NCBI RefSeq assembly: GCF_900113675.1
Contig: NZ_FOQE01000006.1
Coordinates: forward strand, 1-64,000
Direction: 5' to 3'
From: Pisciglobus halotolerans
GTDB taxonomy: Bacteria; Bacillota; Bacilli; Lactobacillales; Carnobacteriaceae
Length of the DNA: 64,000 nucleotides
Shown: positions 38,209-48,165 of the stretch, in pieces
How positions within the stretch are numbered: the first letter of the stretch is position 1
Layout of the letters: each line of letters opens with the position of its first letter
The notes under the pieces: model-generated
Databases searched by the model: none
Told to the model about the DNA's origin: nothing
What the model saw: only the letters and a program-made list of their open reading frames with translations
Position numbers and translations under genes: made by a program

Positions 38209-40553
38209 TGAAAGGATTTTTCCTTTTTCCAGCCATTTTCAGCTTTATTTGTGTTTGGATCATCTTAACCCATGGATATTGGTTGAGTATTGCAGCAGGG
38301 GTTTATTTTCTCTTCCGTTTATACTGGACAAAAAACACCCCTATCTTTTTTTTCAGCTGCATTTTTGCGGTTTTGATCAGCGGTGTAACAGTATTGGAAG
38401 ATGTCCACAATCAAACCAGCCTTTCAGGAAACGAGCAGCATTTTCAAGTTTATTTTAAAAAAAGTGAGACAAAAATGGACGGAAATCTCTTGCAATTTTA
38501 CGGAACGGTTAAACAAACGGATCATAAAAAGTCGATTTCTGAACGAATCGTTGTGTTTTATTCTTTTCAATCGGAAGCTGAAAAAGAAAAATGGCAGAAT
38601 GAGATTGAAGCTGATCGGGTAGTTATTTCTGGTCAGCTGATAGAACCCGAAAATAATCGCAACTTCGGCCAATTTAATTATCGAAATTTTCTCTATCGAA
38701 AAAAGATCCATTGGATACTGCAAGCTACTGATGTTCACTTTTCTTCAGCAAAACAACTTAAAAAGAGGAACGATCATTTCTTTGAAACAGCAAAAGCAAG
38801 TGTCAGTGAACATATTGATGCTATTTTTCCGATTAAGATCGGCGGGTATATCAAGACACTATGGCTAGGTGAAAGAGGTTCTTTTGACCAGGATATGTCA
38901 GATGATTTCAAAAATCTCGGCATCCTCCATTTACTTAGCATTTCAGGTCTGCACATACAATTTATTTTTGCTGGCTTATCTTTTTTCTTACTCCGTTTAG
39001 GACTGTCGAAAGAAAAAACGTACGGTATCCTAATGATTAGTTTGTTTGCTTTTGGTTCTTTCATTGGTTGGGGAACAAGTTCTTTTCGGGCAGTTTTGAC
39101 AACCATGATTTCCATCACAACAAAAAGGTTTTACTTACCATTAACTAGCTTGGATGCCTGGTCGGTTACCCTGTTACTTGCTTTATGGATTGATCCTTAT
39201 CAAATTTTTTTAGTCGGATTTCAGTTGAGCTACCTATTGAGCCTTACTTTATTGTTATTTTCTCCATCTTATTTGAAAGCTCGTACTTCCTATCTTTTAG
39301 ATAATCTTAAGTTATCTATGTTAATGACAGTGAGCTCGATTCCGATTTTGATATTACATTTTTATGAATTTCCTTGGATCGGTATTCTAGCCAATTTGTT
39401 ATTTGTTCCATTTTTCTCCTGGCTTTTGTTTCCGCTGCTTATCCTTTTACTGCTGTCTTATATGGTGTCCACGACTAAAATCTTTCACTTTTTTGTGGCT
39501 ATTTTTTCTTACAGCATAACAGGAATCGAAAAATTGGCATCTTGGATGAGTGCCATTCCTTTTAGTGTCATTGTGACAGGCAAAGTGTCTGCATTTGTGC
39601 TTGTTATTTTAACGATTGCATTACTCAACTGGTTGCTGGCGTTAGAGTCTGGTAAAAAAAGAAAAACAACTACAGCCGTCTTAGTGATTCTATTAGGCTT
39701 GATATTGTTTTTTAAACACTATCCGTTTTTAGGGAAAATCGTTATGATCGACATAGGACAAGGAGAGGCTATTCTTATCAAATCTCCTGGCAGTAAAGGT
39801 AACTATTTGATCGATACTGGCGGGAAAATCCAGTATGAACAAGAGAACTGGAAAGTAAGAAAGCAAGCTGCATCTCTTACAGAAAAAACACTTATACCAG
39901 TTCTAAAAGCTTATGGTGTGACGTCTCTTGACCAAGTTCTCATTACACATGGCGATATGGATCATTTTGGAGAATTGGCAGAGCTATCAGAGAATATTCC
40001 GATCAAAGCGTTGGTTTATCCAGAGGGTGTAAGAAAAAAAGCGCTCTTTGACGTTTCAGCTGGAAAGCTTGCAACAACAGGGACACGTTTGATCGAAGTT
40101 TTAGCGGATCAAGCGAAAACGAAGCAAATTGGGCCAGGATTAATCATTTTATGGCCGCTGGAAGAAGGAAAAGGAGAAAACAATGATTCATTAGTGCTGT
40201 ATGGAAAATTTGGTGAGCATTATTGGTTGTTTACCGGAGATTTAGAAGAAGCTGGTGAACGAGCCATCATAAAACAATATCCACATTTAAAAGTTGATGT
40301 TTTAAAGGTGGGACATCATGGCAGTCATACTTCTACAAGCAAAGAATGGGTAGATTTTTTAAAACCAACTTTCAGCTTGATTTCGGTCGGAAAAAATAAT
40401 TCTTTTGGACATCCGCATCCTGAAATCCTTAAGAGATTGGAAAAACAGCAGTGTACCATTTACCGAACAGATCAAGATGGTTCGATCATTTTTACTTATC
40501 GAGAATGGCCTATGTTTAAGAAGACAGGTGTCTTTACAACCTTACTCAAATGA
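38208..40553 (+). CDS. comEC: DNA internalisation channel ComEC/Rec2
   Basis: ComEC forms the membrane channel that passes single-stranded DNA into the cell. The 781-residue protein has two N-terminal hydrophobic segments, a DUF4131/OB-like domain, the Competence domain (about 230-480) with many membrane helices (HLLSISGLHIQFIFAGLSFF) and a C-terminal beta-lactamase-like domain with LITHGDMDHFGEL and VLKVGHHGSHTSTS. The start is GTG, overlapping the comEB stop. No frame damage is seen. Confidence 0.95.
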   Translation: MKGFFLFPAIFSFICVWIILTHGYWLSIAAGVYFLFRLYWTKNTPIFFFSCIFAVLISGVTVLEDVHNQTSLSGNEQHFQVYFKKSETKMDGNLLQFYGTVKQTDHKKSISERIVVFYSFQSEAEKEKWQNEIEADRVVISGQLIEPENNRNFGQFNYRNFLYRKKIHWILQATDVHFSSAKQLKKRNDHFFETAKASVSEHIDAIFPIKIGGYIKTLWLGERGSFDQDMSDDFKNLGILHLLSISGLHIQFIFAGLSFFLLRLGLSKEKTYGILMISLFAFGSFIGWGTSSFRAVLTTMISITTKRFYLPLTSLDAWSVTLLLALWIDPYQIFLVGFQLSYLLSLTLLLFSPSYLKARTSYLLDNLKLSMLMTVSSIPILILHFYEFPWIGILANLLFVPFFSWLLFPLLILLLLSYMVSTTKIFHFFVAIFSYSITGIEKLASWMSAIPFSVIVTGKVSAFVLVILTIALLNWLLALESGKKRKTTTAVLVILLGLILFFKHYPFLGKIVMIDIGQGEAILIKSPGSKGNYLIDTGGKIQYEQENWKVRKQAASLTEKTLIPVLKAYGVTSLDQVLITHGDMDHFGELAELSENIPIKALVYPEGVRKKALFDVSAGKLATTGTRLIEVLADQAKTKQIGPGLIILWPLEEGKGENNDSLVLYGKFGEHYWLFTGDLEEAGERAIIKQYPHLKVDVLKVGHHGSHTSTSKEWVDFLKPTFSLISVGKNNSFGHPHPEILKRLEKQQCTIYRTDQDGSIIFTYREWPMFKKTGVFTTLLK

Positions 40554-40622
40554 AAAATCAGCTTGCTTTCAGGTAAATAACTTTGTACCATAGAAAGATG
40601 AGAGCAAAGGAAGGTGTTTGAA

Positions 40623-41669
40623 GTGAGCTTTTCAACTGAATTAGCCAAAATAAAGAAAAAAGAGTTTGCACCTGTTTACTTAGTGTTTGGAACTGAAGCC
40701 TATTTGATTGATACGTTAAGAAAAACTTTAATGGAAAATGTTATTGGGCCAGATGAAATAGATTTAAATTTCAGCTCTTTTGATATGGAAGAAGTTTCCT
40801 TAGGGACCGTCTTAGCTGATGCAGAAAGCATACCTTTTTTCGGTGAACGCCGATTGATTTTTATGAATCGATCTGTTTTTTTATCCACCGAAAAAAGCAA
40901 ACAAAAAAACGATCCTGACTTAGCAGACTTTGAGCATTATTTACAACAACCTTCCGAATCGACTGTTTTGGTGATTTATGCTCCTTATGAAAAATTAGAT
41001 CAGCGTAAAAAAATCAATAAGCTTTTAAAAAAATCAGCTGTATTGATTGATGTACAGCCTTTAAAAGAACGGGATGTTCAAAAATACATTCGTGATACAA
41101 TCAACAACGAAGGATACAATATTTCTCCAGAGGCTTTTGAAAAGCTGATTCAATTGACCGATGCCAACTTATCAACCGCTATTGGAGAGTTGCCCAAGCT
41201 GTTTCTTTATGCACAGGAAAATAGAAAAATCACGGTGGCTGCAGTGGAGGCATTGGTACCAAAATCATTGGAACAAAATATTTTTGCATTAAATGAAAGT
41301 GTATTAAAAAAAGATACTGCTCATGCCTTAAGTCTTTATCAAGACCTATTACTGCAAAAAGAAGATCCAATAAAAATCAATGCGATTATGGCTGGACAAT
41401 TTCGGCTGCTCATACAAGTCCAAATGTTGTTAAAAAAAGGGTTTCAACAAAGTGAAATAGGCAAGATGTTAAAAGTACACCCTTACAGAATTAAATTGGC
41501 TGCTCAACAAATTCGAAAATTTGATTCAAAAACATTGCTGAGCGCCTATGAAGGGCTGATCGAAACAGAATATCACTTAAAAACTGGTCAAGGAGATCGT
41601 AAAATGCAATTTGAATTATTTGTGCTTTCATTTGCAAATAAAGGAAATAGTAAGAAGATATTCAGCTAA
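40623..41669 (+). CDS. holA: DNA polymerase III delta subunit
   Basis: HolA is the clamp-loader subunit that opens the beta sliding clamp. The 348-residue protein has the AAA+-like N-terminal region (APVYLVFGTEAYLIDTLRKT) and the three-domain architecture of the family, with the collar domain in the C-terminal third. GTG 40623 is about ten bases after AAAGGAAGG; an upstream GTG at 40614 touches that site. The comEC-holA-rpsT order is common in Firmicutes. Confidence 0.94.
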   Translation: MSFSTELAKIKKKEFAPVYLVFGTEAYLIDTLRKTLMENVIGPDEIDLNFSSFDMEEVSLGTVLADAESIPFFGERRLIFMNRSVFLSTEKSKQKNDPDLADFEHYLQQPSESTVLVIYAPYEKLDQRKKINKLLKKSAVLIDVQPLKERDVQKYIRDTINNEGYNISPEAFEKLIQLTDANLSTAIGELPKLFLYAQENRKITVAAVEALVPKSLEQNIFALNESVLKKDTAHALSLYQDLLLQKEDPIKINAIMAGQFRLLIQVQMLLKKGFQQSEIGKMLKVHPYRIKLAAQQIRKFDSKTLLSAYEGLIETEYHLKTGQGDRKMQFELFVLSFANKGNSKKIFS

Positions 41670-41710
41670 TAAAAGATTACTATCAAGTAAAAAAACTTTA
41701 CAGCTTTTTG

Positions 41711-41739
41711 TTGCAATACGCTACGAACTTCTGTATAAT
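41711..41739 (+). promoter_or_regulatory. rpsT promoter
   Basis: TTGCAA (41711-41716), 17 bp and consensus TATAAT (41734-41739). Confidence 0.75.
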
Positions 41740-41805
41740 AAAAAACGTTGAAATAATTAAAAATGATTATTTTATTTGTTCTAAAGGGAAAGAGGGGTGT
41801 ATGTA

Positions 41806-42060
41806 ATGCCAAACATCGAATCCGCAGTTAAACGTGTTCGCACTGCTGAAAAATCAACTGCTCAAAACAATGTTCAAAAAAGTTCTATGCGTACAGCAAT
41901 GAAAAAATTTGAAAAAGCTTCTGAAACTGGAGAAGGAAACCTAGAATCTCTATACAACGAAGCTGCTAAAGCCATTGATATGGCTGCTGCTAAAGGTTTA
42001 ATCCACAAAAATAAAGCAGCGCGCGACAAAGCTCGTTTATCAAAAAAATTAGCTAAATAA
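41806..42060 (+). CDS. rpsT: 30S ribosomal protein S20
   Basis: This 84-residue basic protein binds the 5' and 3' minor domains of 16S rRNA. Family sequence is clear ([47 protein letters not shown]). ATG 41806 follows AAAGAGGGG; the in-frame GTG nine bases earlier is too close to that site. It is a single-gene unit with its own promoter and terminator. Confidence 0.98.
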   Translation: MPNIESAVKRVRTAEKSTAQNNVQKSSMRTAMKKFEKASETGEGNLESLYNEAAKAIDMAAAKGLIHKNKAARDKARLSKKLAK

Positions 42061-42074
42061 AGTATTGCAACTGT

Positions 42075-42106
42075 CACTCATTTCTTTTGAAATGGGTGTT
42101 TTTTTT
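42075..42106 (+). terminator. rpsT terminator
   Basis: CACTCATTTC pairs with GAAATGGGTG around a four-base loop, followed by a T-run. Confidence 0.9.
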
Positions 42107-42175
42107 GCTTGCTGTATCAGTATAAGTCTGAACTTTTCCCGCAACTGAAATGATGTTGTTTATTTTTCTTCGCAT

Positions 42176-42204
42176 TTGTAAGAACGTATGTTCCGTGGTA
42201 AAAT
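42176..42204 (+). promoter_or_regulatory. uvrB promoter with LexA (SOS) box
   Basis: TTGTAA (42176-42181), 17 bp and TGG-TAAAAT (-10 at 42199-42204). The spacer holds AGAACGTATGTTCC (42181-42194), matching GAAC-N4-GTTC of the Gram-positive LexA/DinR box CGAAC-N4-GTTCG. LexA bound here would block polymerase, so uvrB should be damage-inducible. Confidence 0.85.
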
Positions 42205-42267
42205 AAGGAAGAATGAAGATTAAAAACAAAACTTAAAAGAAATGAATAAAAGAAATGAGGATGCTGC

Positions 42268-44253
42268 ATGGCAGATGAAAAGTTTGAATTGGTTTCGCAA
42301 TATCAGCCTGAAGGTGATCAGCCCGAAGCCATTAAACAACTGGTCAATGGCTTGAATGAGGGAACAAAAGAACAAACACTGCTAGGTGCTACAGGTACAG
42401 GAAAGACATTTACAGTATCGAATGTCATAAAGGAAGTTAACAAACCAACATTGGTGATTGCCCACAATAAAACATTGGCAGGGCAGCTTTATGGAGAATT
42501 TAAAGAGTTTTTCCCAAACAATGCTGTAGAATATTTTGTCAGCTACTATGATTATTATCAGCCTGAGGCATATGTCCCGCAAACCGATACATTTATTGAA
42601 AAAGAAGCTAGCATTAATGATGAAATCGACAAATTGCGTCATTCTGCTACAAGCGCTTTGCTAGAAAGACGAGACGTTATTGTCATTGCTTCTGTTTCGT
42701 GTATTTATGGACTTGTTAATCCGCTCGATTATCGCGATCACGTGCTTTCTTTGCGTGTAGGTGCCCAAATGGACCGCAATGCCATGCTGAGAAAACTGGT
42801 AGATATGCAATTTGAACGAAATGATATCGATTTTCAGCGTGGTCGTTTTAGAGTACGAGGAGATGTAGTGGAAATTTTCTTGGCTTCTCGGGATGCAGAA
42901 GCCATTAGAGTAGAATTTTTTGGCGACGAGATTGATCGTATTCGTGAAGTCGATGTATTAACTGGGGAAGTAAAAGCAGATGTTCAACATGTTTCTGTTT
43001 TTCCGGCTACTCACTTTGTAGCAAATGACGAGCAAACGAGACATGCCGTTCAAACCATACAAAAAGAACTGGATGGACGTTTGGAAGAATTGAGAGCAGA
43101 AGGCAAACTTTTAGAAGCGCAACGTTTAGAGCAGCGAACAAACTATGATATTGAAATGTTGCTTGAAATGGGCTATTGTCCAGGGATAGAGAACTATTCA
43201 AGACACATGGATGGAAGAAAGCCGGGTGAACCGCCATATACGTTAATTGACTTTTTCCCAGATGATTTTTTGATCGTAGTAGATGAATCTCACATCACGA
43301 TGTCGCAAATTCGAGGAATGTTTAATGGAGATAAAGCCCGTAAAGAGCGTTTGATCGACCATGGTTTTCGCTTGCCGAGCGCCTTGGATAATCGTCCTTT
43401 ACGTTTGGAAGAATTTGAAAAGCATGTTAATCAAATCGTTTATATATCAGCCACTCCTGGACCATATGAGTTGGAACGAACGTCGGGAGTAGTGGAACAA
43501 ATCATTCGTCCGACTGGCTTGTTGGATCCGGTAGTAGAAGTGAGACCGATTAAGGGACAAATCGATGACCTGATCGGTGAAATCAATGAACGGATCGAGA
43601 AAAATGAGCGTGTGTTTATTACGACATTGACTAAAAAAATGTCTGAAGATTTGTCTGATTATTTGAAAGAAGTGGGACTGAAAGTAAAGTATCTTCATAG
43701 TGACATCAAAACTTTGGAACGGACAGAAATTATTCGCGACTTGCGCTTAGGTGAATTTGACGTATTGATCGGGATCAACCTATTGAGAGAAGGACTTGAC
43801 GTGCCTGAAGTTTCCTTAGTTGCGATTTTAGATGCTGATAAGGAAGGCTTTTTAAGAAGCGAACGTTCACTTGTCCAAACGATCGGGAGAGCCGCTCGAA
43901 ATGAGAATGGGAAAGTTATTATGTATGCTGACAAAGTAACAGACTCTATGAGACATGCTCTTGATGAAACTGAGCGTCGGCGTTCTGTACAGCAAGCTTA
44001 TAATAAAGAGCACGGGATCGTTCCACGCACCATTAAGAAAGAAATACGTGATCTTATTTCCATCACTTCTGCTGTTGAAAGTGAAGAACTGACACCAGCT
44101 GAAAAAATGGCAAGCCTATCACGAGAAGAAAAAGCAGCAGTTATTGACGGAATGGAATTGGAAATGCGAGCTGCTGCTAAGTCGCTTGATTTTGAAAAAG
44201 CTGCTCACTTAAGAGATGTTGTTTTAGAACTGAAAGCAGAATACAAGTTATAA
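42268..44253 (+). CDS. uvrB: UvrABC system protein B
   Basis: UvrB verifies DNA damage and recruits UvrC in nucleotide excision repair. The 661-residue protein has Walker A GATGTGKT (residues 40-47), the beta-hairpin region [20 protein letters not shown], helicase motifs ([39 protein letters not shown]) and a C-terminal UVR domain ([15 protein letters not shown]). GAAATGAGGATGCTGC precedes the ATG. uvrA, the usual downstream partner, is not adjacent. Confidence 0.98.
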   Translation: MADEKFELVSQYQPEGDQPEAIKQLVNGLNEGTKEQTLLGATGTGKTFTVSNVIKEVNKPTLVIAHNKTLAGQLYGEFKEFFPNNAVEYFVSYYDYYQPEAYVPQTDTFIEKEASINDEIDKLRHSATSALLERRDVIVIASVSCIYGLVNPLDYRDHVLSLRVGAQMDRNAMLRKLVDMQFERNDIDFQRGRFRVRGDVVEIFLASRDAEAIRVEFFGDEIDRIREVDVLTGEVKADVQHVSVFPATHFVANDEQTRHAVQTIQKELDGRLEELRAEGKLLEAQRLEQRTNYDIEMLLEMGYCPGIENYSRHMDGRKPGEPPYTLIDFFPDDFLIVVDESHITMSQIRGMFNGDKARKERLIDHGFRLPSALDNRPLRLEEFEKHVNQIVYISATPGPYELERTSGVVEQIIRPTGLLDPVVEVRPIKGQIDDLIGEINERIEKNERVFITTLTKKMSEDLSDYLKEVGLKVKYLHSDIKTLERTEIIRDLRLGEFDVLIGINLLREGLDVPEVSLVAILDADKEGFLRSERSLVQTIGRAARNENGKVIMYADKVTDSMRHALDETERRRSVQQAYNKEHGIVPRTIKKEIRDLISITSAVESEELTPAEKMASLSREEKAAVIDGMELEMRAAAKSLDFEKAAHLRDVVLELKAEYKL

Positions 44254-44482
44254 TCAATAGTTGCTGAACAAAGAGAAAACAAGGTACTGAACAAACGAAA
44301 ATAACGGTATGGATCCTGATTCAACTAGTACCAAACAACGTTAGCAGTGGCAAACCAGCTGTTCGTTGCCTTTTAGAAATTGTAGAATAGGCAGGCGTTT
44401 CATCCATGTCTTTATTTGCTTGTTCATCTAATGGGCATGCGTAAAAAACAGTTATAAATTACTGGAAAAGCTCGATTTAATC
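44254..44482. other. Non-coding region downstream of uvrB
   Basis: No gene is supported. A weak hairpin (GGCAA...TTGCC then TTTT, about 44349-44375) may be the uvrB terminator. The rest shows no recognised feature. Confidence 0.45.
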
Positions 44483-44511
44483 TTGCAATTTAGTCGTGGC
44501 TCCTGTATGCT
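44483..44511 (+). promoter_or_regulatory. rpsO promoter
   Basis: TTGCAA (44483-44488), 17 bp and TATGCT (44506-44511). A perfect 9-bp inverted repeat, TATGCTTTA / TAAAGCATA (44506-44531), starts at the -10. Downstream, TTCAC/GTGAA (about 44550-44577) could form a leader hairpin, a candidate S15 autoregulatory site. Confidence 0.6.
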
Positions 44512-44606
44512 TTAAGGTGTGCTAAAGCATATACCTTTTACTTGGATGTACGATTCACCAACGTTTTCTCAGTGAAAGGAAAAATAGAAGGAAGAGGTGT
44601 TTAGAA

Positions 44607-44876
44607 ATGGCAATTTCTAAAGAACGCAAAAACGAAATCATCAAACAATTTGCAAGACACGAAGGAGATACTGGCTCTCCAGAAGTTCAAATCGCTGTAT
44701 TGACTGAAGAAATCAATCATTTGAACGAACATGCTCGTGTTCACAAAAAAGACCACCATTCTTACCGTGGTTTAATGAAAAAAATCGGTCACCGTCGTAA
44801 CTTGTTGGCATACTTGCGTAACAAAGACGTTACACGTTACCGTGAATTGATTCAAAGCTTAGGCTTACGTCGTTAA
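44607..44876 (+). CDS. rpsO: 30S ribosomal protein S15
   Basis: S15 binds the central domain of 16S rRNA. The 89-residue protein shows [33 protein letters not shown] and the C-terminal [28 protein letters not shown] is upstream of the ATG. The rpsO-pnp order is widely conserved. Confidence 0.98.
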   Translation: MAISKERKNEIIKQFARHEGDTGSPEVQIAVLTEEINHLNEHARVHKKDHHSYRGLMKKIGHRRNLLAYLRNKDVTRYRELIQSLGLRR

Positions 44877-44893
44877 GAGCCGTTTGTCTACCA

Positions 44894-44928
44894 AAAAGCG
44901 GGGTTCTTTTGGAATCTCGCTTTATTTT
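44894..44928 (+). terminator. rpsO terminator
   Basis: AAAGCGGGGTTC pairs with GAATCTCGCTTT (with G-U pairs), followed by ATTTTG. Confidence 0.75.
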
Positions 44929-44941
44929 GTATCAATCATGG

Positions 44942-44972
44942 GCAATCGATTGAGAATCGTTGATTTTTTTGC
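44942..44972 (+). terminator. Second terminator-like hairpin before pnp
   Basis: CAATCGATT pairs with AATCGTTG (one bulge), followed by a run of T residues. Confidence 0.6.
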
Positions 44973-45066
44973 AAACAAATGATCATGGAAACAAAGCATA
45001 ATGAAATGTTGCAAGCATCAATGGTAATGGCAGATTAAACTTGATAGATGAGAAAAATCAAAATAA

Positions 45067-45175
45067 GAGAACATTGTTTTATTCGCTTGCTACTATGCAA
45101 ATGTGAACTTTCAGAATAAAAAATATTCAGAAAGCTGACATTTGTTTAGTAGAATGTAGAGTCAACAATGTTCTC
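45067..45175 (+). promoter_or_regulatory. Long hairpin in the pnp leader
   Basis: GAGAACATTGTT (45067-45078) is perfectly complementary to AACAATGTTCTC (45164-45175). Inside, about 17 of 20 bases pair again (AAATGTGAACTTTCAGAATA with the strand around 45123-45142). It ends five bases before the pnp ribosome site and has no U-run, so it is not a terminator. By analogy with Escherichia coli, where RNase III and PNPase act on a pnp leader hairpin, autoregulation is a reasonable inference. Confidence 0.75.
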
Positions 45176-45194
45176 AAAAAAAGGAGAACAAAAT

Positions 45195-47318
45195 ATGTCA
45201 GAGAAACAAGTATTTACTCAAGACTTTGGCGGACGTCCGCTGACAGTCGAAATTGGCCAGCTTGCTAAACAAGCAAATGGGGCTGTGCTCGTTCGTTACG
45301 GTGATACAGTTGTTTTAACAGCAGCAGTTGCAAGTAAGGATGCATTAGATACTGACTTTTTCCCGTTAACAGTCAATTATGAAGAAAAGATGTATGCTGT
45401 AGGAAAAATTCCTGGCGGCTTTATTAAAAGAGAGGGTCGTCCAAGTGAACAAGCAACATTAACTGCTAGATTGATCGACCGTCCGATTCGTCCGATGTTT
45501 GAAGAAGGATTTCGTAATGAAGTTCAAATCACCAACACTGTTCTTTCTGTTGAGCAAGACTGCTCGCCAGCTATCGCAGCAATGTTCGGTTCTTCATTAG
45601 CTTTGGGAGTATCTGATATTCCGTTCAATGGACCCATTGCAGGTGTAGATGTTGGACGTGTAGACGGAGAATTTATTTTAAATCCTACGTCTGCACAGGC
45701 TGAACAATCGGATATCCATTTAACAGTTGCAGGAAGCAAAGATGCTATCAATATGGTGGAAAGCGGAGCAAAAGAAGTTTCGGAAGAAGATATGTTGCAA
45801 GCTTTGTTGTTCGGACATGAAGCCATTAAAGCAATCAATCAGTTCCAAGAAGAAATCATAGCTAAAGCCGGAAAAGAAAAAATGACGGTCAAATTGTTAG
45901 AGATCGATGCTGAATTACGGACAGAAGTTCAAGATGCATTCAAGGAAAAAATGGTTCAAGCCATTCAAGTCCAAGAAAAATTAGCACGTGCTGAACAAAC
46001 AGAAGCCGTTAAAGAAGAAGCTGTAGCTTATTTTGAAGAAAAATATGCTGAGCATGAAGAAGCAGATCGTATCCGCAAAGAAGTGAAACAAATTGTGGAA
46101 GATTTGGAAAAAGATGAAGTGCGTCGCCTCATCACAGCTGAAAAAGTTCGTCCGGATGGTCGTAAGATCGATGAGATTCGTCCTTTATCTTCTGAAGTCA
46201 GTATATTACCAAGAACACATGGATCAGGTCTCTTTACTCGTGGACAAACGCAAGCTTTATCTATCGCTACATTAGCTCCGCTTGGAGAACACCAAATCAT
46301 AGATGGATTAGGTGCAGAAGAAAGCAAACGTTTCATCCATCATTATAATTTCCCGCAGTTTTCAGTAGGCAGCACAGGACGCAGCCGTGCACCTGGTCGC
46401 CGCGAGATCGGCCATGGCGCTCTTGGAGAACGTGCATTAGCGCAAGTTATTCCTAGCGAAAAGGATTTTCCTTATACCATTCGTCTTGTAGCTGAAGTTT
46501 TAGAATCTAATGGTTCTTCTTCACAAGCAAGTATCTGTGCCGGAACTTTGGCATTAATGGATGCCGGTGTACCGATCAAAGCTCCAGTAGCCGGGATAGC
46601 AATGGGTCTAGTAATGGAAAACGAAAACTATACAGTATTAACAGATATCCAAGGACTAGAAGACCACTTAGGAGATATGGACTTTAAGGTTGCAGGAACA
46701 AGCGAAGGAATCACAGCTTTGCAAATGGATATCAAAATTCAAGGGATCACTACAGCAATCTTGAAAGAAGCACTGCAACAAGCTAAAAAAGCGCGTATGG
46801 AAATTTTGGAAGAATTGACTTCAACGATTGCTGAACCACGTCAATCGCTAAGCAAATATGCTCCGAAAATTGAAATGATGCAAATCAATCCAGATAAGAT
46901 CAAAGTCGTTATTGGTCGCGGCGGTGATCAAATCAATGCCATCATTGAAGAAACAGGCGTTAAGATCGATATTGATCAAGATGGAAAAGTCAGCATTGCT
47001 TCAGATGATGCTGAAATGATTCAACGTGCAAAAGAAATCATTGAAGAACTGACAAAAGAAATTGAAGTCGGTCAAGTCTACAACGGAACAGTCAAACGAA
47101 TTGAAAAGTTTGGTACATTTGTTGAAATCGCAAAAGGCAAAGATGGTTTGGTGCATATTTCACAATTAGATAAAAAACGTGTGGGCAAAGTCGAAGATGT
47201 TGTGAGTGTGGGCGACAAGTTAAAAGTTAAAGTTATTGAGATTGATCGCCAAGGACGGATCAACCTTTCGCACAAAGATGTCATGACTGACAGCGAAAAT
47301 GAGAATGAAAAAGCTTAA
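45195..47318 (+). CDS. pnp: Polynucleotide phosphorylase
   Basis: PNPase is the trimeric 3'-to-5' phosphorolytic exoribonuclease. The 707-residue protein has two RNase PH domains (first about 10-140; second about 305-540 with [19 protein letters not shown]), an all-alpha linker, a KH domain (about 555-615; [15 protein letters not shown]) and an S1 domain (about 620-690; [20 protein letters not shown]). ATG 45195 follows AAAAAGGAGAACAAAAT. The MITE-like repeat begins 14 bases after its stop. Confidence 0.98.
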   Translation: MSEKQVFTQDFGGRPLTVEIGQLAKQANGAVLVRYGDTVVLTAAVASKDALDTDFFPLTVNYEEKMYAVGKIPGGFIKREGRPSEQATLTARLIDRPIRPMFEEGFRNEVQITNTVLSVEQDCSPAIAAMFGSSLALGVSDIPFNGPIAGVDVGRVDGEFILNPTSAQAEQSDIHLTVAGSKDAINMVESGAKEVSEEDMLQALLFGHEAIKAINQFQEEIIAKAGKEKMTVKLLEIDAELRTEVQDAFKEKMVQAIQVQEKLARAEQTEAVKEEAVAYFEEKYAEHEEADRIRKEVKQIVEDLEKDEVRRLITAEKVRPDGRKIDEIRPLSSEVSILPRTHGSGLFTRGQTQALSIATLAPLGEHQIIDGLGAEESKRFIHHYNFPQFSVGSTGRSRAPGRREIGHGALGERALAQVIPSEKDFPYTIRLVAEVLESNGSSSQASICAGTLALMDAGVPIKAPVAGIAMGLVMENENYTVLTDIQGLEDHLGDMDFKVAGTSEGITALQMDIKIQGITTAILKEALQQAKKARMEILEELTSTIAEPRQSLSKYAPKIEMMQINPDKIKVVIGRGGDQINAIIEETGVKIDIDQDGKVSIASDDAEMIQRAKEIIEELTKEIEVGQVYNGTVKRIEKFGTFVEIAKGKDGLVHISQLDKKRVGKVEDVVSVGDKLKVKVIEIDRQGRINLSHKDVMTDSENENEKA

Positions 47319-47331
47319 CATGATGAAAAAG

Positions 47332-47613
47332 GGTTCTACAATATTTAACGTTGGTCTGTAAAAAATCAATTTTTTTAATGCTAAGCTCGTTAGAATCCTA
47401 TTTCTAAAAATTTCAAGAGGCGCATAGAGTTACTGATAGCCATGAAAAAAGATGCAATGTGAATCACTTAGTGTTAGGCTTTAGCCGTTACATTAAGTTT
47501 GAAGCTTGCAAGCATTGAGACGCGATTTTCGGCTCAATGTGTTCTCATGGCTTTCCATCAGTAGCCCATCGACCGTAGGAAATTTCTTTACCAACGTTAA
47601 AAGAGGAAGAACC
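47332..47613 (+). repeat. MITE-like structured repeat, copy 2
   Basis: This 282-bp copy has tips GGTTCT and AGAACC that are exact inverted repeats, with subterminal TTTAACGTTGGT and ACCAACGTTAAA. Flanking octamers TGAAAAAG (left) and GAAAAAAG (right) agree at seven of eight positions, consistent with a target duplication. Internal hairpins include CTTAGTGT/ACATTAAG and CATTGAG/CTCAATG. It is inserted between the pnp stop and a terminator at 47684. Confidence 0.9.
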
Positions 47614-47683
47614 GAAAAAAGTTGCCGGAAGTTTCCAATTGAGGTAAATGGAAGCGACACATGCTGAGCAAACATTAAAATAC

Positions 47684-47718
47684 AAAAGACTTGGTCAAAA
47701 AATAGACCAAGTCTTTTT
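47684..47718 (+). terminator. Terminator, probably original pnp terminator
   Basis: AAAAGACTTGGTC pairs with GACCAAGTCTTTT, followed by T. It lies 366 bases after pnp, separated from it mostly by the repeat copy. Confidence 0.85.
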
Positions 47719-48042
47719 ATTATGACTTTTCATCTTCTAACGTTGGTAAAAAAATGTGTTTCTAAGAAATTTAGCATCAAAAGAAAGGGTTTTTTACTGC
47801 CCAACATTCATTATTGTGGCTCCTTTATTGTTTTGAGAATGAATAGATTAGGGTTGACCAATTCTTATTTAAAAGAAAATAGTAGCATAAAGCCTCATTT
47901 TGTATGGGTTTGCTAAAATGCAATGAAGTGCAATAGAAAAGCAAAAAAATACCCTTTGAATAGGGCCGCTCACTATAGAAGCAAGCAGAATCAAAAATTG
48001 AAAACATTATCAGCGCAAGTTTAAAAAATTTCAACCCTCCAT
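47719..48042. other. Non-coding stretch upstream of asd
   Basis: No supported gene. Bases 47737-47757 (CTAACGTTGGTAAA and following) resemble the reverse-complemented right end of the MITE-like repeat, a possible remnant. No lysine riboswitch was recognised here, although asd/dapA operons sometimes have one. Confidence 0.5.
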
Positions 48043-48098
48043 TGACACGAGCTGTTTATTTCGTTTGATAGGATTTCAGACATAATTGTGCTAAAATG
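48043..48098 (+). promoter_or_regulatory. asd-dapA-rnjB promoter region
   Basis: Two candidates. P1: TTGACA (48043-48048), 17 bp, TTGATA (48066-48071). P2: extended -10 TG-C-TAAAAT (48090-48098) without a clear -35. Confidence 0.6.
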
Positions 48099-48165
48099 GG
48101 TAATGGTACAGGTTGTACAGATAAATTAAACGACGAGATAGGAAAGTATATAAGGAGAGATCAGC

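Noticed and set aside
47722-48034. Two short frames (plus and minus) between pnp and asd
   Set aside because: No ribosome site, no family resemblance, AT-rich spacer.
47614-48165. Lysine riboswitch upstream of asd-dapA
   Set aside because: Searched for conserved L-box elements by eye and saw none.
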